This document shows positions 32,223 through 40,908 of a DNA stretch of 59,095 nucleotides, piece by piece. The stretch lies in the IMG/VR virus record IMGVR_UViG_3300042892_002848, positions 1 to 59,095 of that record; one strand, 5' to 3'. The notes beneath the pieces were generated by a model. The model searched no databases, was not told the origin of the DNA, and worked only from the letters and a program-made list of their open reading frames with translations. Made by a program: the position numbers and the translations under genes. Positions within the stretch are counted from its first letter, which is position 1; every line of letters starts with the position of its first letter. The DNA comes from a virus.

Positions 32223-32654
32223 TTACTCCAATGTGGTATTTATGCTAGTAAACCAAATGTTCTGCTGGTCACCTTGAGTGGTCAACACTGTGGCAATGCC
32301 TGGCTGTTCGCCCAGCCCGGCAACCATGGGCACACCTTCACAGTCTACCAAGAGGCCTGCTAGAGGATCAGGATTGTTGTGCATGTCAAACACGCCTTCG
32401 CTTTCGCTCACAAAACTAAACTGCCACATGCCATCAATTCTAGCAGGTTGAGTTATTTCTTGTGGTTGTGTTCGCAGCCCAAATATCTGTAAGAGTGTTT
32501 CGTAGTTGCGTTGCTGATTACGACTGCGATGCCAGTTTTCATGATTGTGCACTGGTTGTCCTGCACGGTCTTGGTAGGGTATTTCGCTGGAACGAAACGC
32601 ACCGGTTACCCCAGTTCGGGTGCAGTCAAATAGGGTTCGGCATTGTATTTTCAT
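32223..32654 (-). CDS. Conserved T4-like virion-region protein
   Basis: 143 residues from the ATG at 32654 (MKIQCRTLFDCTRTGVTG), a start conserved in T4-like marine phages; the frame to 32675 runs into the terminator region. Contains WHRSRNQQRNYETLLQIFGLR and FSFVSESEGVFD. Late-type TTAAATA ends 8 bp before ATG with no ribosome site, so the mRNA may be nearly leaderless. Function unknown. Confidence 0.65.
   Translation of the reverse strand: MKIQCRTLFDCTRTGVTGAFRSSEIPYQDRAGQPVHNHENWHRSRNQQRNYETLLQIFGLRTQPQEITQPARIDGMWQFSFVSESEGVFDMHNNPDPLAGLLVDCEGVPMVAGLGEQPGIATVLTTQGDQQNIWFTSINTTLE
32237..32244 (-). promoter_or_regulatory. Late promoter CATAAATA
   Basis: One mismatch from the T4 late consensus, 17 bp before the ATG at 32219, with GGAG in between. 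Confidence 0.6.
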
Positions 32655-32671
32655 TCTGCAGTTATTTAATG

Positions 32672-32706
32672 CCAAAAAGAAACCCCGGATTTTTTAAGTC
32701 CGGGGT
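32672..32706 (-). terminator. Rho-independent terminator of the 136-residue late gene
   Basis: Perfect 8-bp stem ACCCCGGA/TCCGGGGT (32,682-32,689 and 32,699-32,706) with a T-rich tract on the minus strand. It closes the transcript that starts at 33,179, making that gene monocistronic. Confidence 0.88.
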
Positions 32707-32725
32707 GGTTCAAACTAGAGTTAAA

Positions 32726-33136
32726 TTAGTTTGTGAAGGTTGCAGTGGCTGCTGTGGTCACAGCGTAACCAATGGCTGCTGTAAGAGCTACGTCTAGGTC
32801 TCCACCGTTGGCGAAGTCCCACGCACCAGTTGGGAACGAAGCAATGGCCAATGTTGCTGAGTTTGAAGAGACTGTGGTGAACTCATACATAGCAATAGTA
32901 GCTTGTTGCTGAATTGTCTGGATAGCAATTGCCAATGAGGTGCCGCTGACAGTAGCGTTACCAGTGAAAGTAACTGTGCCAAAGTCCAGTTTAGGACCAG
33001 CTGAGTTAACAGTTACACCGCTGACCACAGTGTTGATACCTGAGCTGAAACCAGCGCCAGGTGAAGAAGCTGCTACGGGTTGATCCATTACCACTACTGG
33101 TTGTAGATCGCCATTTACGCGAGTAATTTGTGCCAT
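32726..33136 (-). CDS. Putative major virion protein (head decoration-like), monocistronic
   Basis: 136 residues, almost uncharged and rich in Ala, Thr, Val and Ser, beta-rich, starting MAQITRVNGDLQPVVVMDQP. It has its own late promoter CATAAATA (33,179), a strong AAAGGAAA ribosome site and its own terminator, the arrangement of a gene expressed at high level late in infection. A capsid decoration or tail surface protein is the best guess; no family signature proves it. Confidence 0.65.
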   Translation of the reverse strand: MAQITRVNGDLQPVVVMDQPVAASSPGAGFSSGINTVVSGVTVNSAGPKLDFGTVTFTGNATVSGTSLAIAIQTIQQQATIAMYEFTTVSSNSATLAIASFPTGAWDFANGGDLDVALTAAIGYAVTTAATATFTN

Positions 33137-33178
33137 GATAAAATTTCCTTTAAGTTAATAGGCTGTGTGCCTTGCTTT

Positions 33179-33186
33179 TATTTATG
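33179..33186 (-). promoter_or_regulatory. Late promoter CATAAATA of the 136-residue gene
   Basis: One mismatch from T4 TATAAATA, 42 bp before the ATG, in intergenic DNA. The leader carries AAAGGAAA. Confidence 0.65.
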
Positions 33187-33201
33187 TCGGATCCAAAAAA
33201 A

Positions 33202-35109
33202 TCATGATTTGGGATTGTTTTGTGCTCGATTTTGAGCAGCAAAAGCATTGGGGTCAAAGCGGTTCACTGCCTTGGCATAGCCTGCAGGAGTGGCCATTAC
33301 CCAGCCTTCTTGGCCAGGATGCTGTGCATCTGCTTGACGCAGCAGATCCATTTTGAGATCGTGCAGCAATATAAATGCTGTGAACGCTGCTGCCAGTGCA
33401 CTGGTATTGCTGGTGGGACTCTGTAGGTATTCCACAATGTTACGGAACTTTTGCGGTGTAACTCGGGTCTGTAGCCAGTCTCCAAATTCAGACAACAGGC
33501 TAGCAGGATTCAGCGGCGCACCTACTTTGGTGTTGATAAAATCCACAGCCAGTTTGGCCAGGTCTGTAATCTTGTTGGCTCGCAGTTCCGCAGGATTAAA
33601 CAAGGTGTTGATGGCAGCACCTTCTGACCGAACCAGAGCTTTTAGTTGTTTGACCAAGGCAGGTTCAGCTTCAAGTTGTTTGGGAGTTGCCGGACGTTCC
33701 AGCATGAGTCCGGGCACAGGATTAAAGCTCACACCACGCAAGGGCTGACGTGGTTCACCCTGATCACTGTACATGCTGTGGATAGCAATGCCAATGGTAC
33801 TGTTGCCTATGCGCTGCCCCAAGGCACTTTGAACTGGAATTTTGTATTCAATAGTATTGGGACGGAATACATAGTTGCCAGACACAGCAGGCGGAGTGTC
33901 CATGTACAACAGGTCTCCTTTGACATAGCCACGGAATCCTGTGGGCAGTGCTGCCTCCAACACAGGAAACAACTGAGCATACAACTGAATCAATTCTGTG
34001 CGATCGCCTGAACGTCGGCTCTGTATGTCAGCCATCATCTGGGGACTTGTGGCCAGGCCATCGTAGCCTTTGGCTTCAAATCCTGATCCGTCTGTGAGCA
34101 CAAACTCACCTGTAGCGGGCTTGCGTCCAAATATCACAGCAGGTTTGCCATCCCATTTGGCAGTCACTGTGCTGGGTTGCTCGATGGCCTGTTGCACAAT
34201 GGTCAGAGCATCCCGAATACCTTGTGTGCCACGACGGAACACAAGATCTTCCAGGTGTTCAATTCCTTTGGCTCGGCCACCTACTCCGGCTGCTTCAGCT
34301 TCAGCAATCATTTGCACTGTGTCTGGTGCTTCAACCAATGGCATCATGCCTTGATTCACAATGCGATCTCTCAAGCGAGCCAGAAAATTCACATCACTTT
34401 CTTTCACGCCCATGTCAGGTTCTGCAAGTTCTTCTCGAGCCAAATACTCACGAAAATCTTTCAGCTTGGCATCACGTTCAGGATCACGGGCTAGATTTTG
34501 ATAAATGGTTTCTACATTTTTTAGATCATCACGACCTCGGCCTGCGCCCAGCAAAGTCTGGGCCACATAGTCAGGATCAAGACCATCTCGCACCAGTTGA
34601 TTGGTTGTTCGGCTGAACATGCCATTTGCGCCCACTCGAAGTCCCAGATGCTTGGCCAGGCTTGACATTAGCACGTTGCGCACCATGCCTTTATAGGCCG
34701 AGTCTGTGCCGCCGGCATAGAAAAATGTACCCCAGTCCACATTAGGAAAAAACATAAAATCTGTTTGCACAAAGCCATTACGAGCATTGCCGGCAATGGG
34801 AGTCTTGAAGTGCACTTCGCCGCCTTTCTTGACCCACTCACGAGGATCTTGACCGCTCTTTTGCACAAACTGTGTGAGTGCTGCTGCAATTTGATCTTTA
34901 GTGGTGTCTTGTAGATCCACTGCTAGATCAAGATCACCTGAGGTGGCAGCACGGCCTGTGGAGCCTAGCCAACGATCCTGTGGAAACTGCATGCCCAGTA
35001 CACCTTCTAACCAACGAATGGTAGCAGGCACATCTGCTTGATTGATACGCTGGGTGGCCGGATTGCCGGCAGCGTCCTTGAATACGTTGCCGCCTTCTAG
35101 TAGTTTCAT
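33202..35109 (-). CDS. Fusion of Pol-beta-type nucleotidyltransferase and ligase-like (KxDG) domain
   Basis: 635 residues. Residues 45-130 show a Pol-beta nucleotidyltransferase signature: GST (49-51), DLDLAVD (59-65) and a later acidic strand VQTDFMF (114-120). After a linker, IEHLEDLVF (283-291) leads into TAKWDGKPAVIFG (316-328), like motif I (KxDG) of covalent nucleotidyltransferases such as ligases, followed by YVKGDLLY (395-402), like motif IIIa, and EYKI (421-424), possibly motif V. The C-terminal 200 residues are helical. Related T4-like phage proteins exist without known function (I believe the family is filed as DUF6267). Starts MKLLEGG and overlaps the upstream gene by ATGA. A nucleic-acid repair or nucleotide-transfer role is inferred from motifs only. 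Confidence 0.7.
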   Translation of the reverse strand: MKLLEGGNVFKDAAGNPATQRINQADVPATIRWLEGVLGMQFPQDRWLGSTGRAATSGDLDLAVDLQDTTKDQIAAALTQFVQKSGQDPREWVKKGGEVHFKTPIAGNARNGFVQTDFMFFPNVDWGTFFYAGGTDSAYKGMVRNVLMSSLAKHLGLRVGANGMFSRTTNQLVRDGLDPDYVAQTLLGAGRGRDDLKNVETIYQNLARDPERDAKLKDFREYLAREELAEPDMGVKESDVNFLARLRDRIVNQGMMPLVEAPDTVQMIAEAEAAGVGGRAKGIEHLEDLVFRRGTQGIRDALTIVQQAIEQPSTVTAKWDGKPAVIFGRKPATGEFVLTDGSGFEAKGYDGLATSPQMMADIQSRRSGDRTELIQLYAQLFPVLEAALPTGFRGYVKGDLLYMDTPPAVSGNYVFRPNTIEYKIPVQSALGQRIGNSTIGIAIHSMYSDQGEPRQPLRGVSFNPVPGLMLERPATPKQLEAEPALVKQLKALVRSEGAAINTLFNPAELRANKITDLAKLAVDFINTKVGAPLNPASLLSEFGDWLQTRVTPQKFRNIVEYLQSPTSNTSALAAAFTAFILLHDLKMDLLRQADAQHPGQEGWVMATPAGYAKAVNRFDPNAFAAQNRAQNNPKS

Positions 35110-36164
35110 CTGCGTTTGCTTTCTGCGGTCGCTGTTCTTGTTAGTTGTTTACCCGGTGTTACAGATCCAGGTGTTGGCCGCAAGTTCATTATGTTTTGAG
35201 CATTGAATGATGCTGGGTTAGAAGTTGGTGTTGCGCCGGCAGCGGCAGCAGGAGCAGCGGCAGCAGCGGCAGCAGGTGCAGCAGGTGCAGCAGGTGCAGC
35301 AGGTGCAGCAGGTGCAGCAGGTGCAGCAGGTGCAGAGCTGCCCATTGCAGATTCTATTCTTTCAATTGCCATGGCTTCATCAGTATTTCTAGGGTCCAGC
35401 CGCTGTGCACCAATGTTGATTGATCCGTCTCTATTTGCTTTCAGTTGAATCAGTTGAGGGTCTGCCTTGGGATTTGTCTTCAGTTCTGCTTGTATTTTTT
35501 GAATAATCAACTGGTCCACACGGTCGCCTGTTAATTTATAAGATCCAATGTTGTAGCCGCCGCCAGGATTTGCCACTATCTTGGGCATGGTTCCAGACAT
35601 CATGCGACGTTTGTCCGGGTAAAATTGTGTCAAAGACATAGCGTCATAGGCAGTTTGACTCAGAGCTTGCCATTGTGCCAGTCGTTGCTGTGCTGTGGTT
35701 GGCTGATCAAAATTCAAAATGTCTTGCTTGGCCGCGGTCAAGCGATCAACCAAGACTTTTGCTTTGGGCTGGGACAATTCATCCACGTTGGCAGGCAACC
35801 CTTGTGTGTAATCAGTGCCAACAGATCCCTTCATCAACACCTTGTGTAATCTAACATCAAGATCTCTCGCAAGTTCACTCCTGGATGCCGGAGATAATTC
35901 CTTGCGGTCTAGCACTTTTTCTTTTTTGAGCATGTCAGCAATGGCCACGTTCCAGGCCTGCATTTCTTGTTTGGCTGCTTGAGCAATTAGTGGACGAGCT
36001 TGCTGGGCCGCTGCTTTTTGTCTGGCATCTCCATACGCAGAGGTCACAGTACCTCCTGCATCGCCTGTGTCAGGCACACTGATACCAGCACCTTGTGCAA
36101 ATCCTGCCCCAAATGCTCCTAGAGCGTTTTCATTCAGTCGCAGGGTAATTTCATGAATCTGCAT
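35106..36164 (-). CDS. Virion-region protein with Ala-Ala-Pro repeat linker
   Basis: 352 residues from the ATG at 36164 (AGGAG upstream). Starts MQIHEITLRLNENA (the shared short N-terminal pattern). Gly/Ala-rich region, then helices (to about 190), then a repeat-bearing middle with two similar units, GGGYNIGSYKLTGDRVDQLI and GSINIGAQRLDPRN, then a low-complexity PAA repeat encoded by seven perfect 9-bp units, and a basic tail. Overlaps the nucleotidyltransferase fusion gene by 4 bp, so the two are made together. Probably an internal or structural virion component (inference). Confidence 0.6.
   Translation of the reverse strand: MQIHEITLRLNENALGAFGAGFAQGAGISVPDTGDAGGTVTSAYGDARQKAAAQQARPLIAQAAKQEMQAWNVAIADMLKKEKVLDRKELSPASRSELARDLDVRLHKVLMKGSVGTDYTQGLPANVDELSQPKAKVLVDRLTAAKQDILNFDQPTTAQQRLAQWQALSQTAYDAMSLTQFYPDKRRMMSGTMPKIVANPGGGYNIGSYKLTGDRVDQLIIQKIQAELKTNPKADPQLIQLKANRDGSINIGAQRLDPRNTDEAMAIERIESAMGSSAPAAPAAPAAPAAPAAPAAPAAAAAAAPAAAAGATPTSNPASFNAQNIMNLRPTPGSVTPGKQLTRTATAESKRR
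35272..35334. repeat. Seven tandem copies of a 9-bp unit (GCAGGTGCA)
   Basis: Perfect in-frame repeats encoding Ala-Ala-Pro units in the minus-strand virion-region gene. Degenerate GCA/GGC copies continue to about 35,238. Multiples of nine keep the frame, so copy number can vary without breaking the protein. Confidence 0.95.
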
Positions 36165-36399
36165 GTGTTCTCCTGACAGATCTTGAAAATTTACCAGAAT
36201 CTCGAGTGCGAATGGCATTCAGTAGTTTTCTAGTGAGATTGTCCGCTTGCTCAGTTGAATACTCCAATTCAATCTGCTCCAGTAATCGTATGGCAGAATC
36301 AATCAAGTTGCTGGCACGATTTTCAATCAACAAACGGCGATCACGTTCTACATACAACGTGTCCAGTTCTTCTAGTATACTGCGTGTCTTTTTTTGCAT
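36151..36399 (-). CDS. Small helical phage protein, unknown function
   Basis: 82 residues, charged and fully helical (RSILEELDTLYVERDRRLL... ), likely a coiled coil. First gene of the minus-strand virion block, with CTAAATA at 36,418 and AAAGG before the ATG. It overlaps the next gene by 14 bp. I associate this start with T4-like marine phage genomes. Confidence 0.65.
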   Translation of the reverse strand: MQKKTRSILEELDTLYVERDRRLLIENRASNLIDSAIRLLEQIELEYSTEQADNLTRKLLNAIRTRDSGKFSRSVRRTHADS

Positions 36400-36417
36400 T
36401 TCGGCGGACCTTTGTAT

Positions 36418-36424
36418 TATTTAG
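36418..36424 (-). promoter_or_regulatory. Late-type promoter CTAAATA, divergent pair
   Basis: CTAAATA on the minus strand, 18 bp before the ATG at 36399. Its plus-strand partner lies 16 bp away. Confidence 0.55.
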
Positions 36425-36439
36425 CGCAGACCCTTTGGG

Positions 36440-36447
36440 AATAAATA
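36440..36447 (+). promoter_or_regulatory. Late-type promoter AATAAATA, divergent pair
   Basis: AATAAATA, 21 bp before the ATG at 36469, with ACGAGGA as ribosome site. Confidence 0.55.
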
Positions 36448-36468
36448 TCTACAACGAGGACACAATCA

Positions 36469-37392
36469 ATGACCAGCCAAATCAACCCCAACAACATCGA
36501 CGGTAATTATCCAGTACCCGGTGTGCCCAACAACACACAGGGCTTTAGATCAAACTTTACAGAAACTGCAACCAATTTTCAGTATGCTGCCCAGGAAATT
36601 ACTGACTTACAAAACAAGTCGGTGCTAAAACAGGCCCTGGCTGGTACTACTCTGGACAACAACATGTCAGACAACTTGATTTACGCCGTTAAATTAAACG
36701 ACGTGAGTTACACGTATGTTGCACTCACTGCAACAGCCGGTGCAATTGCAATCGATTATGCTGCTGGTCAGTTTCAATCTATTACCACATCAGGGTCTGT
36801 GAGTCTGAGTTTTACAAACTTTCCCCCATCCGGGTCAGCCGGCATAATCAGACTGAGCATTGCCATTACCAACACAGCATACACCTTGACCTTGCCCGCT
36901 GCGGTCAGTCTAGGCACCACAGGCATTCAAGGGTACTCTGCAAACGTGATTACTTTTGCAGCGACTGGAACTTATCAATTTGAATTCTCCACGGTTGATT
37001 CTGGAACTGTGATAACCATATTTGATCTGAATCGTGCTCTCACTGCGTATACCAACCCATTTGGGTATGTTGCTGGAGGTGGTGGCACTGTGACTCAGGC
37101 CACTAACAAAGCCACCGGTGTTACACTAAACAAACCCAGTGGTCAAATTACTATGCAAAACACCAACTTGGCCGCTGCTACCATAGTGAGTTTTGTATTG
37201 ACCAATAGCACAATTGCTGCCACTGACTTGTTGGTTATTAATCATGTGTCTGGTGGAACCATTGGGTCGTACACTCTTGATGCCGCATGTGCAGCCGGTA
37301 GTGCCACCATCTATGTCAGAAACAACACCGCTGGTGGTCTTGCTGAAGCACTGGTGCTACGCTATGCTGTGGTCAAAGGCGCTGTGGCGTAA
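36469..37392 (+). CDS. Virion structural protein, fibre-like
   Basis: 307 residues. The N-terminal part (MTSQINPNNIDGNYPVPG... NTQGFRSNFTETATNFQYA) has the form of T4-like marine phage structural proteins, with a helical attachment segment. The rest is beta-rich and nearly uncharged, with a C-terminal domain TQATNKATGVTLNKPSGQITM ... VRNNTAGGLAEALVLRYAVVKGA that recurs at the ends of phage tail proteins. Late promoter upstream. Fibre, whisker or other appendage; I cannot say which. Confidence 0.75.
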   Translation: MTSQINPNNIDGNYPVPGVPNNTQGFRSNFTETATNFQYAAQEITDLQNKSVLKQALAGTTLDNNMSDNLIYAVKLNDVSYTYVALTATAGAIAIDYAAGQFQSITTSGSVSLSFTNFPPSGSAGIIRLSIAITNTAYTLTLPAAVSLGTTGIQGYSANVITFAATGTYQFEFSTVDSGTVITIFDLNRALTAYTNPFGYVAGGGGTVTQATNKATGVTLNKPSGQITMQNTNLAAATIVSFVLTNSTIAATDLLVINHVSGGTIGSYTLDAACAAGSATIYVRNNTAGGLAEALVLRYAVVKGAVA

Positions 37393-37408
37393 ACTCAAGT
37401 TCGGCGTT

Positions 37409-38497
37409 TTAAATCAAATCTACCAGGTCCGGAAATGCTGTTTTCCAGCTGTTGTTACGCCTTGAATCCCAGGTGGCAACAAAATCTCGCCATTCATGCA
37501 AGGTCAACGTCTGCGGCAAATTGCTAATCATTTTGTGTATCACGTGAGTGCTAGGGTATTTTGTCAAAATCAAATGTCTAATACCTGGAGACATTTTGTT
37601 TAGGTCCCATATTCCATGACAGGGATGAACATTTATTTCTGTTTTACCACCGCCGTAGTTTGTGGCCAAATTTTCTGAGATCCATGTTTCTACGCGGTCA
37701 AAATAATAGGCATTAAGAAAATTAACTGTGAATTCAATTCTAAACATCACGTTCCGAATGTCTGGATTGTGTTTGATACGCAACAGATTGTCACTGACTT
37801 TGTTCCAGGGCAGAGGCCAACGCACATAATCAAACTGTTGTTCTATTCCGTCTATGCTGGCTGCAAAGATCACTGTTTTAAAGTTGCGCCACATTGCCAG
37901 GGTTTCATCATTGGGATATATTGACCCATTTGTTGTGTAGTGCAAGGTGACCTGGCCAGGATTTGAAATATGTTCTAAAAATCTAAGATGTGTGTCTGTA
38001 AATAGTGGTTCGCCGCCAAAAAATTTGATATATTTAATTTTGTCCAAGGACACAGCTTTTACAATTTTGGCAATGTACTGATCAACAATTGTTTTATCAC
38101 TGTGAAATTTTACCGGTTGATTGTTGAGTTTTTGAGTTTCCTTGAGCCACAAAGAGCTGGATTCTTTCTTGCAAATCACACACGCTGCATTACACTCGTT
38201 GTCAAGATGTATGTCTATACTGACCGGATCAAGGGATGTTTCATCGTTGTCAATCCAATCAACGCCACTTTGTCTAAGACTTTGTTGTCCAGCTTGTTCT
38301 AATACGCGGCAACGGTTACATTCAGGAGTCCAGTCTGTTATTGTGTTTAATCTTTCCTGTCTGTCCTTCAACAAATCCGTACCTAGCAATATCCCTTTAC
38401 GCTGGTAAAGACAACAAGGGTTAACACCAACCTCATTGTTTCTGCCAATTTGAAACGAATACCCATTGGATAAGTATCTACAAAATTGATTTATCAT
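37409..38497 (-). CDS. Radical SAM protein with twitch/SPASM-like cysteines (first)
   Basis: 362 residues. 4Fe-4S motif C-x3-C-x2-C at 102-106-109 (CNAACVIC), the SAM-binding FFGGEPLF, and extra cysteines before it (Cys28, Cys29, Cys60, Cys63) of the kind that hold an auxiliary cluster in twitch-type enzymes. The C-terminal IRHLILTKYPS... WDSRRNNSWKTAFPDL recurs in the second such protein at 47,432. Substrate unknown; related phage proteins are annotated only as twitch radical SAM. Directly downstream of gp41 (1 bp apart). Needs Fe-S clusters, which phage IscU/IscA could help supply. Confidence 0.85.
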   Translation of the reverse strand: MINQFCRYLSNGYSFQIGRNNEVGVNPCCLYQRKGILLGTDLLKDRQERLNTITDWTPECNRCRVLEQAGQQSLRQSGVDWIDNDETSLDPVSIDIHLDNECNAACVICKKESSSLWLKETQKLNNQPVKFHSDKTIVDQYIAKIVKAVSLDKIKYIKFFGGEPLFTDTHLRFLEHISNPGQVTLHYTTNGSIYPNDETLAMWRNFKTVIFAASIDGIEQQFDYVRWPLPWNKVSDNLLRIKHNPDIRNVMFRIEFTVNFLNAYYFDRVETWISENLATNYGGGKTEINVHPCHGIWDLNKMSPGIRHLILTKYPSTHVIHKMISNLPQTLTLHEWRDFVATWDSRRNNSWKTAFPDLVDLI

Positions 38498-38498
38498 A

Positions 38499-39944
38499 TC
38501 ATGACGCCTTGATCTGTCCCAGCAACTGTTTTAGTTTGGCGCTTTGAACGTCACCACTGACCTTAGCAACATCTCCCTGCTTGACCATGGGCTTGTCCCA
38601 GACATGTGTGCCGCCTGCAGGTGCCGCCCAGGCCGAATCGGAGCTTGCAGCAACCTGGCTCTTGGCCTTGATACTATCCATGATTGAACTTTGCGGTTTG
38701 TTGTAGCCGTTTTCGTCTCCGCCTTCATCAGTAATGCGCATGGTTTCAATGTTGTACTCCAGATCAATTTTTTGACCAACGCCGGTCGAGCTTCGAGATT
38801 TCATGCACTGTATTTGATACTTGCCGCGCTCTTTCATGGAGCGACTGGTAAAGATACCAAACACATTGTCTGCTGTGTTGATTTTGCTGATGCCACCAGA
38901 AATATGACTGTGATCAAATTCCATTTCTTCCACTGCTGATCTGTTCAACTGACTGGCTGTTACCAACAAAATGCCCAGTTCCTTGGCCAGGTTACGCAGT
39001 TCTTCACTCACATACTTGTCTTTCACAAAGAGATCGTTGGGACTGACCTTGGCACTCACAGGCATGACCAAGTCAAGATAATCCACCATCACAAAGTCTA
39101 CACGGATACCTGTTTGTATTTGTACTTCTTTCAAGTAAGCACGAATGTCATTCACATTGCTTTGTGCTGGCAAACCTTTCACACGATACTGTCCAGACTT
39201 CTTTTGAATCATTTTGACCTTGAGCGCTGTGGTCTCAATGTCCTTGCGAATCTCCTTGGTGCTCATGCTGGTCAGCATTGCATCACTGCGCAAACTGGTT
39301 AGTTCTTCCGAAAGTTCCAGTGTAATGTACACACCACTTAGGCCTTGTTGCAACCAGTTCAAGGCAATGTTCATCATCACAAGACTTTTTCCCGAGCCAG
39401 ACCCTCCGGCAAAGATGTTCAGTTCTCCACGACTGAATCCGCCATACAGCAGTCGATCCATTTGTGGCCAACCTGTTGAAACTTGCCCTCCAGCGTTGAA
39501 GTACCGGTTGATACGAGCACTGGGATCTGCAAAGTAATCTGTGCCCATGTCCTTGGTCAGACTGATCTGCACAGCATCCTTGATCAGTTTTTCCACAGGA
39601 TCATAGTCGCCTTTTTCCAACAGGTCTGCTGCTTTCAAGATAGCACGTTCCAGTTCCTGTCGCTTGGTAAAGTTTTCAAACTCCTCCATGAACCAGGCAT
39701 GATGTCCTTCATTGAATTCATCTAGATGCTGTAGTTTGATTCCTGTGGTTGCAGCAATTTGCGCAGCAGTGGGCAAGGTGCCGTGATCCGCACTGTGTGA
39801 CTTGATAAATTCAGCCGCAGGTCTTACGCTACGATCAAAGTTTTCTGGATTGTAGATGTTCTGCACACGAACATAACTTTCTGCATCCTGAAGTATCATC
39901 TCCAGGAACAGTCGTTGTACATCAGTTCCGTAGTCTTTTAACAA
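38499..39944 (-). CDS. 41: Replicative DNA helicase, T4 gp41/DnaB type
   Basis: 481 residues. Hexameric 5'-3' helicase at the fork. N-terminal helical domain, then RecA-type core: TGWPQMDRLLYGG, Walker A GGSGSGKS (180-187), GVYITLELSEE (H1a), VMVDYLDLV (Walker B), and TASQLNR (H3). C-terminal about 70 residues are a low-complexity tail. Start overlaps the primase gene by 23 bp, as the two act together in the primosome. Confidence 0.95.
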   Translation of the reverse strand: MLKDYGTDVQRLFLEMILQDAESYVRVQNIYNPENFDRSVRPAAEFIKSHSADHGTLPTAAQIAATTGIKLQHLDEFNEGHHAWFMEEFENFTKRQELERAILKAADLLEKGDYDPVEKLIKDAVQISLTKDMGTDYFADPSARINRYFNAGGQVSTGWPQMDRLLYGGFSRGELNIFAGGSGSGKSLVMMNIALNWLQQGLSGVYITLELSEELTSLRSDAMLTSMSTKEIRKDIETTALKVKMIQKKSGQYRVKGLPAQSNVNDIRAYLKEVQIQTGIRVDFVMVDYLDLVMPVSAKVSPNDLFVKDKYVSEELRNLAKELGILLVTASQLNRSAVEEMEFDHSHISGGISKINTADNVFGIFTSRSMKERGKYQIQCMKSRSSTGVGQKIDLEYNIETMRITDEGGDENGYNKPQSSIMDSIKAKSQVAASSDSAWAAPAGGTHVWDKPMVKQGDVAKVSGDVQSAKLKQLLGQIKAS

Positions 39945-40908
39945 GTTGTTTCTTTCTTAATTCAATTTTGATCTTGGATGTTTCTCTAGCTTGCATGATA
40001 GTTATCAGTGTTCCTAACTTACCATATTTCTTCACGGCATCGTTGACATCTTTGACCTCTGCAGACCAGTTGGGTATGCTCACTGCCCAGTTCAGTTCCA
40101 TTGCTCTGTCAATAAGTTCTAATCCAGCGTTGTCCTGGTCAGGAACTACTGTGATTTCTCTGCCCAAGCTACGAATCAATCTTGCTTGTGCATCATTAAT
40201 ATCGTTGTGCATCACAGCAAGGCCGCCAATACTGAGCGCATCAAATATACCTTCCATGACCAATACATGTTGCCACCCTGGGTGCTGTAGATCAGTACCA
40301 AACACATATCCAGGTTGTGTTTGATTAATATACTTGGGAATCTTGTTATCTAGAAATCTAGCAGTGAATCCCACAATCTTGTTGTTGTGTGTAAACGGCA
40401 CAATCACGCAGGGTCTGATCCAGTGGACTCCATCAGTGCGTATGGGCGTCATCATGGGAAAATCTTCAGGCACAAATCTATCACGACAGTATTCCCAGTA
40501 CTTGGGATGCTCTTGAGTGATCAGTTCTGACGCAGGTGGCAGTTCACGTTCTTCAAAATCAATGTCTTGCAATACGTTGGCCACACGTTGTCTATCTTCT
40601 ACAATACCGTAGATGCTGCGATGCCGCAAGCTTTCAAGATTGACCAATTCTATTTCACGTTCAGGCACACCCATCCAGCCCAAGAGCCTGCGGGCCTTGA
40701 AACTTAGTGTACGGCCAAGGATAAAGCTAGCGGTGTACCCACAGTTGAAGCAGTGATAGCTCCAACCTTGATCAGTTGATTTTAATCCGCCTCGTTGTCG
40801 AGCATCAGCCGATTGCCCATTTTGTGTACAGCAAGGAGCATTGAAGCTGATCCAGCCCGAAGGGGTCTGCTTTCTTTTGCCGGGCAAGTACTGTGTAATG
40901 TCAATCAT
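39922..40908 (-). CDS. 61: DNA primase, T4 gp61 type
   Basis: 328 residues. Makes RNA primers for lagging-strand synthesis with gp41. An N-terminal zinc finger (Cys26, Cys27, Cys53, Cys56; HCFNCG) recognises the priming site; the Toprim domain has MEGIFDA (218-224) and PDQDNAG (256-262). ATG at 40908 sits 7 bp behind an extended -10 (TGTTATACT) that forms a 17-bp perfect palindrome, so the mRNA is probably leaderless and may be controlled at that palindrome. Confidence 0.94.
   Translation of the reverse strand: MIDITQYLPGKRKQTPSGWISFNAPCCTQNGQSADARQRGGLKSTDQGWSYHCFNCGYTASFILGRTLSFKARRLLGWMGVPEREIELVNLESLRHRSIYGIVEDRQRVANVLQDIDFEERELPPASELITQEHPKYWEYCRDRFVPEDFPMMTPIRTDGVHWIRPCVIVPFTHNNKIVGFTARFLDNKIPKYINQTQPGYVFGTDLQHPGWQHVLVMEGIFDALSIGGLAVMHNDINDAQARLIRSLGREITVVPDQDNAGLELIDRAMELNWAVSIPNWSAEVKDVNDAVKKYGKLGTLITIMQARETSKIKIELRKKQLVKRLRN

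Noticed and set aside
35203-35448. Plus-strand open frame rich in Ala and Gly
   Set aside because: It is the mirror of the 9-bp repeat in the minus-strand gene, with no ribosome site or promoter.
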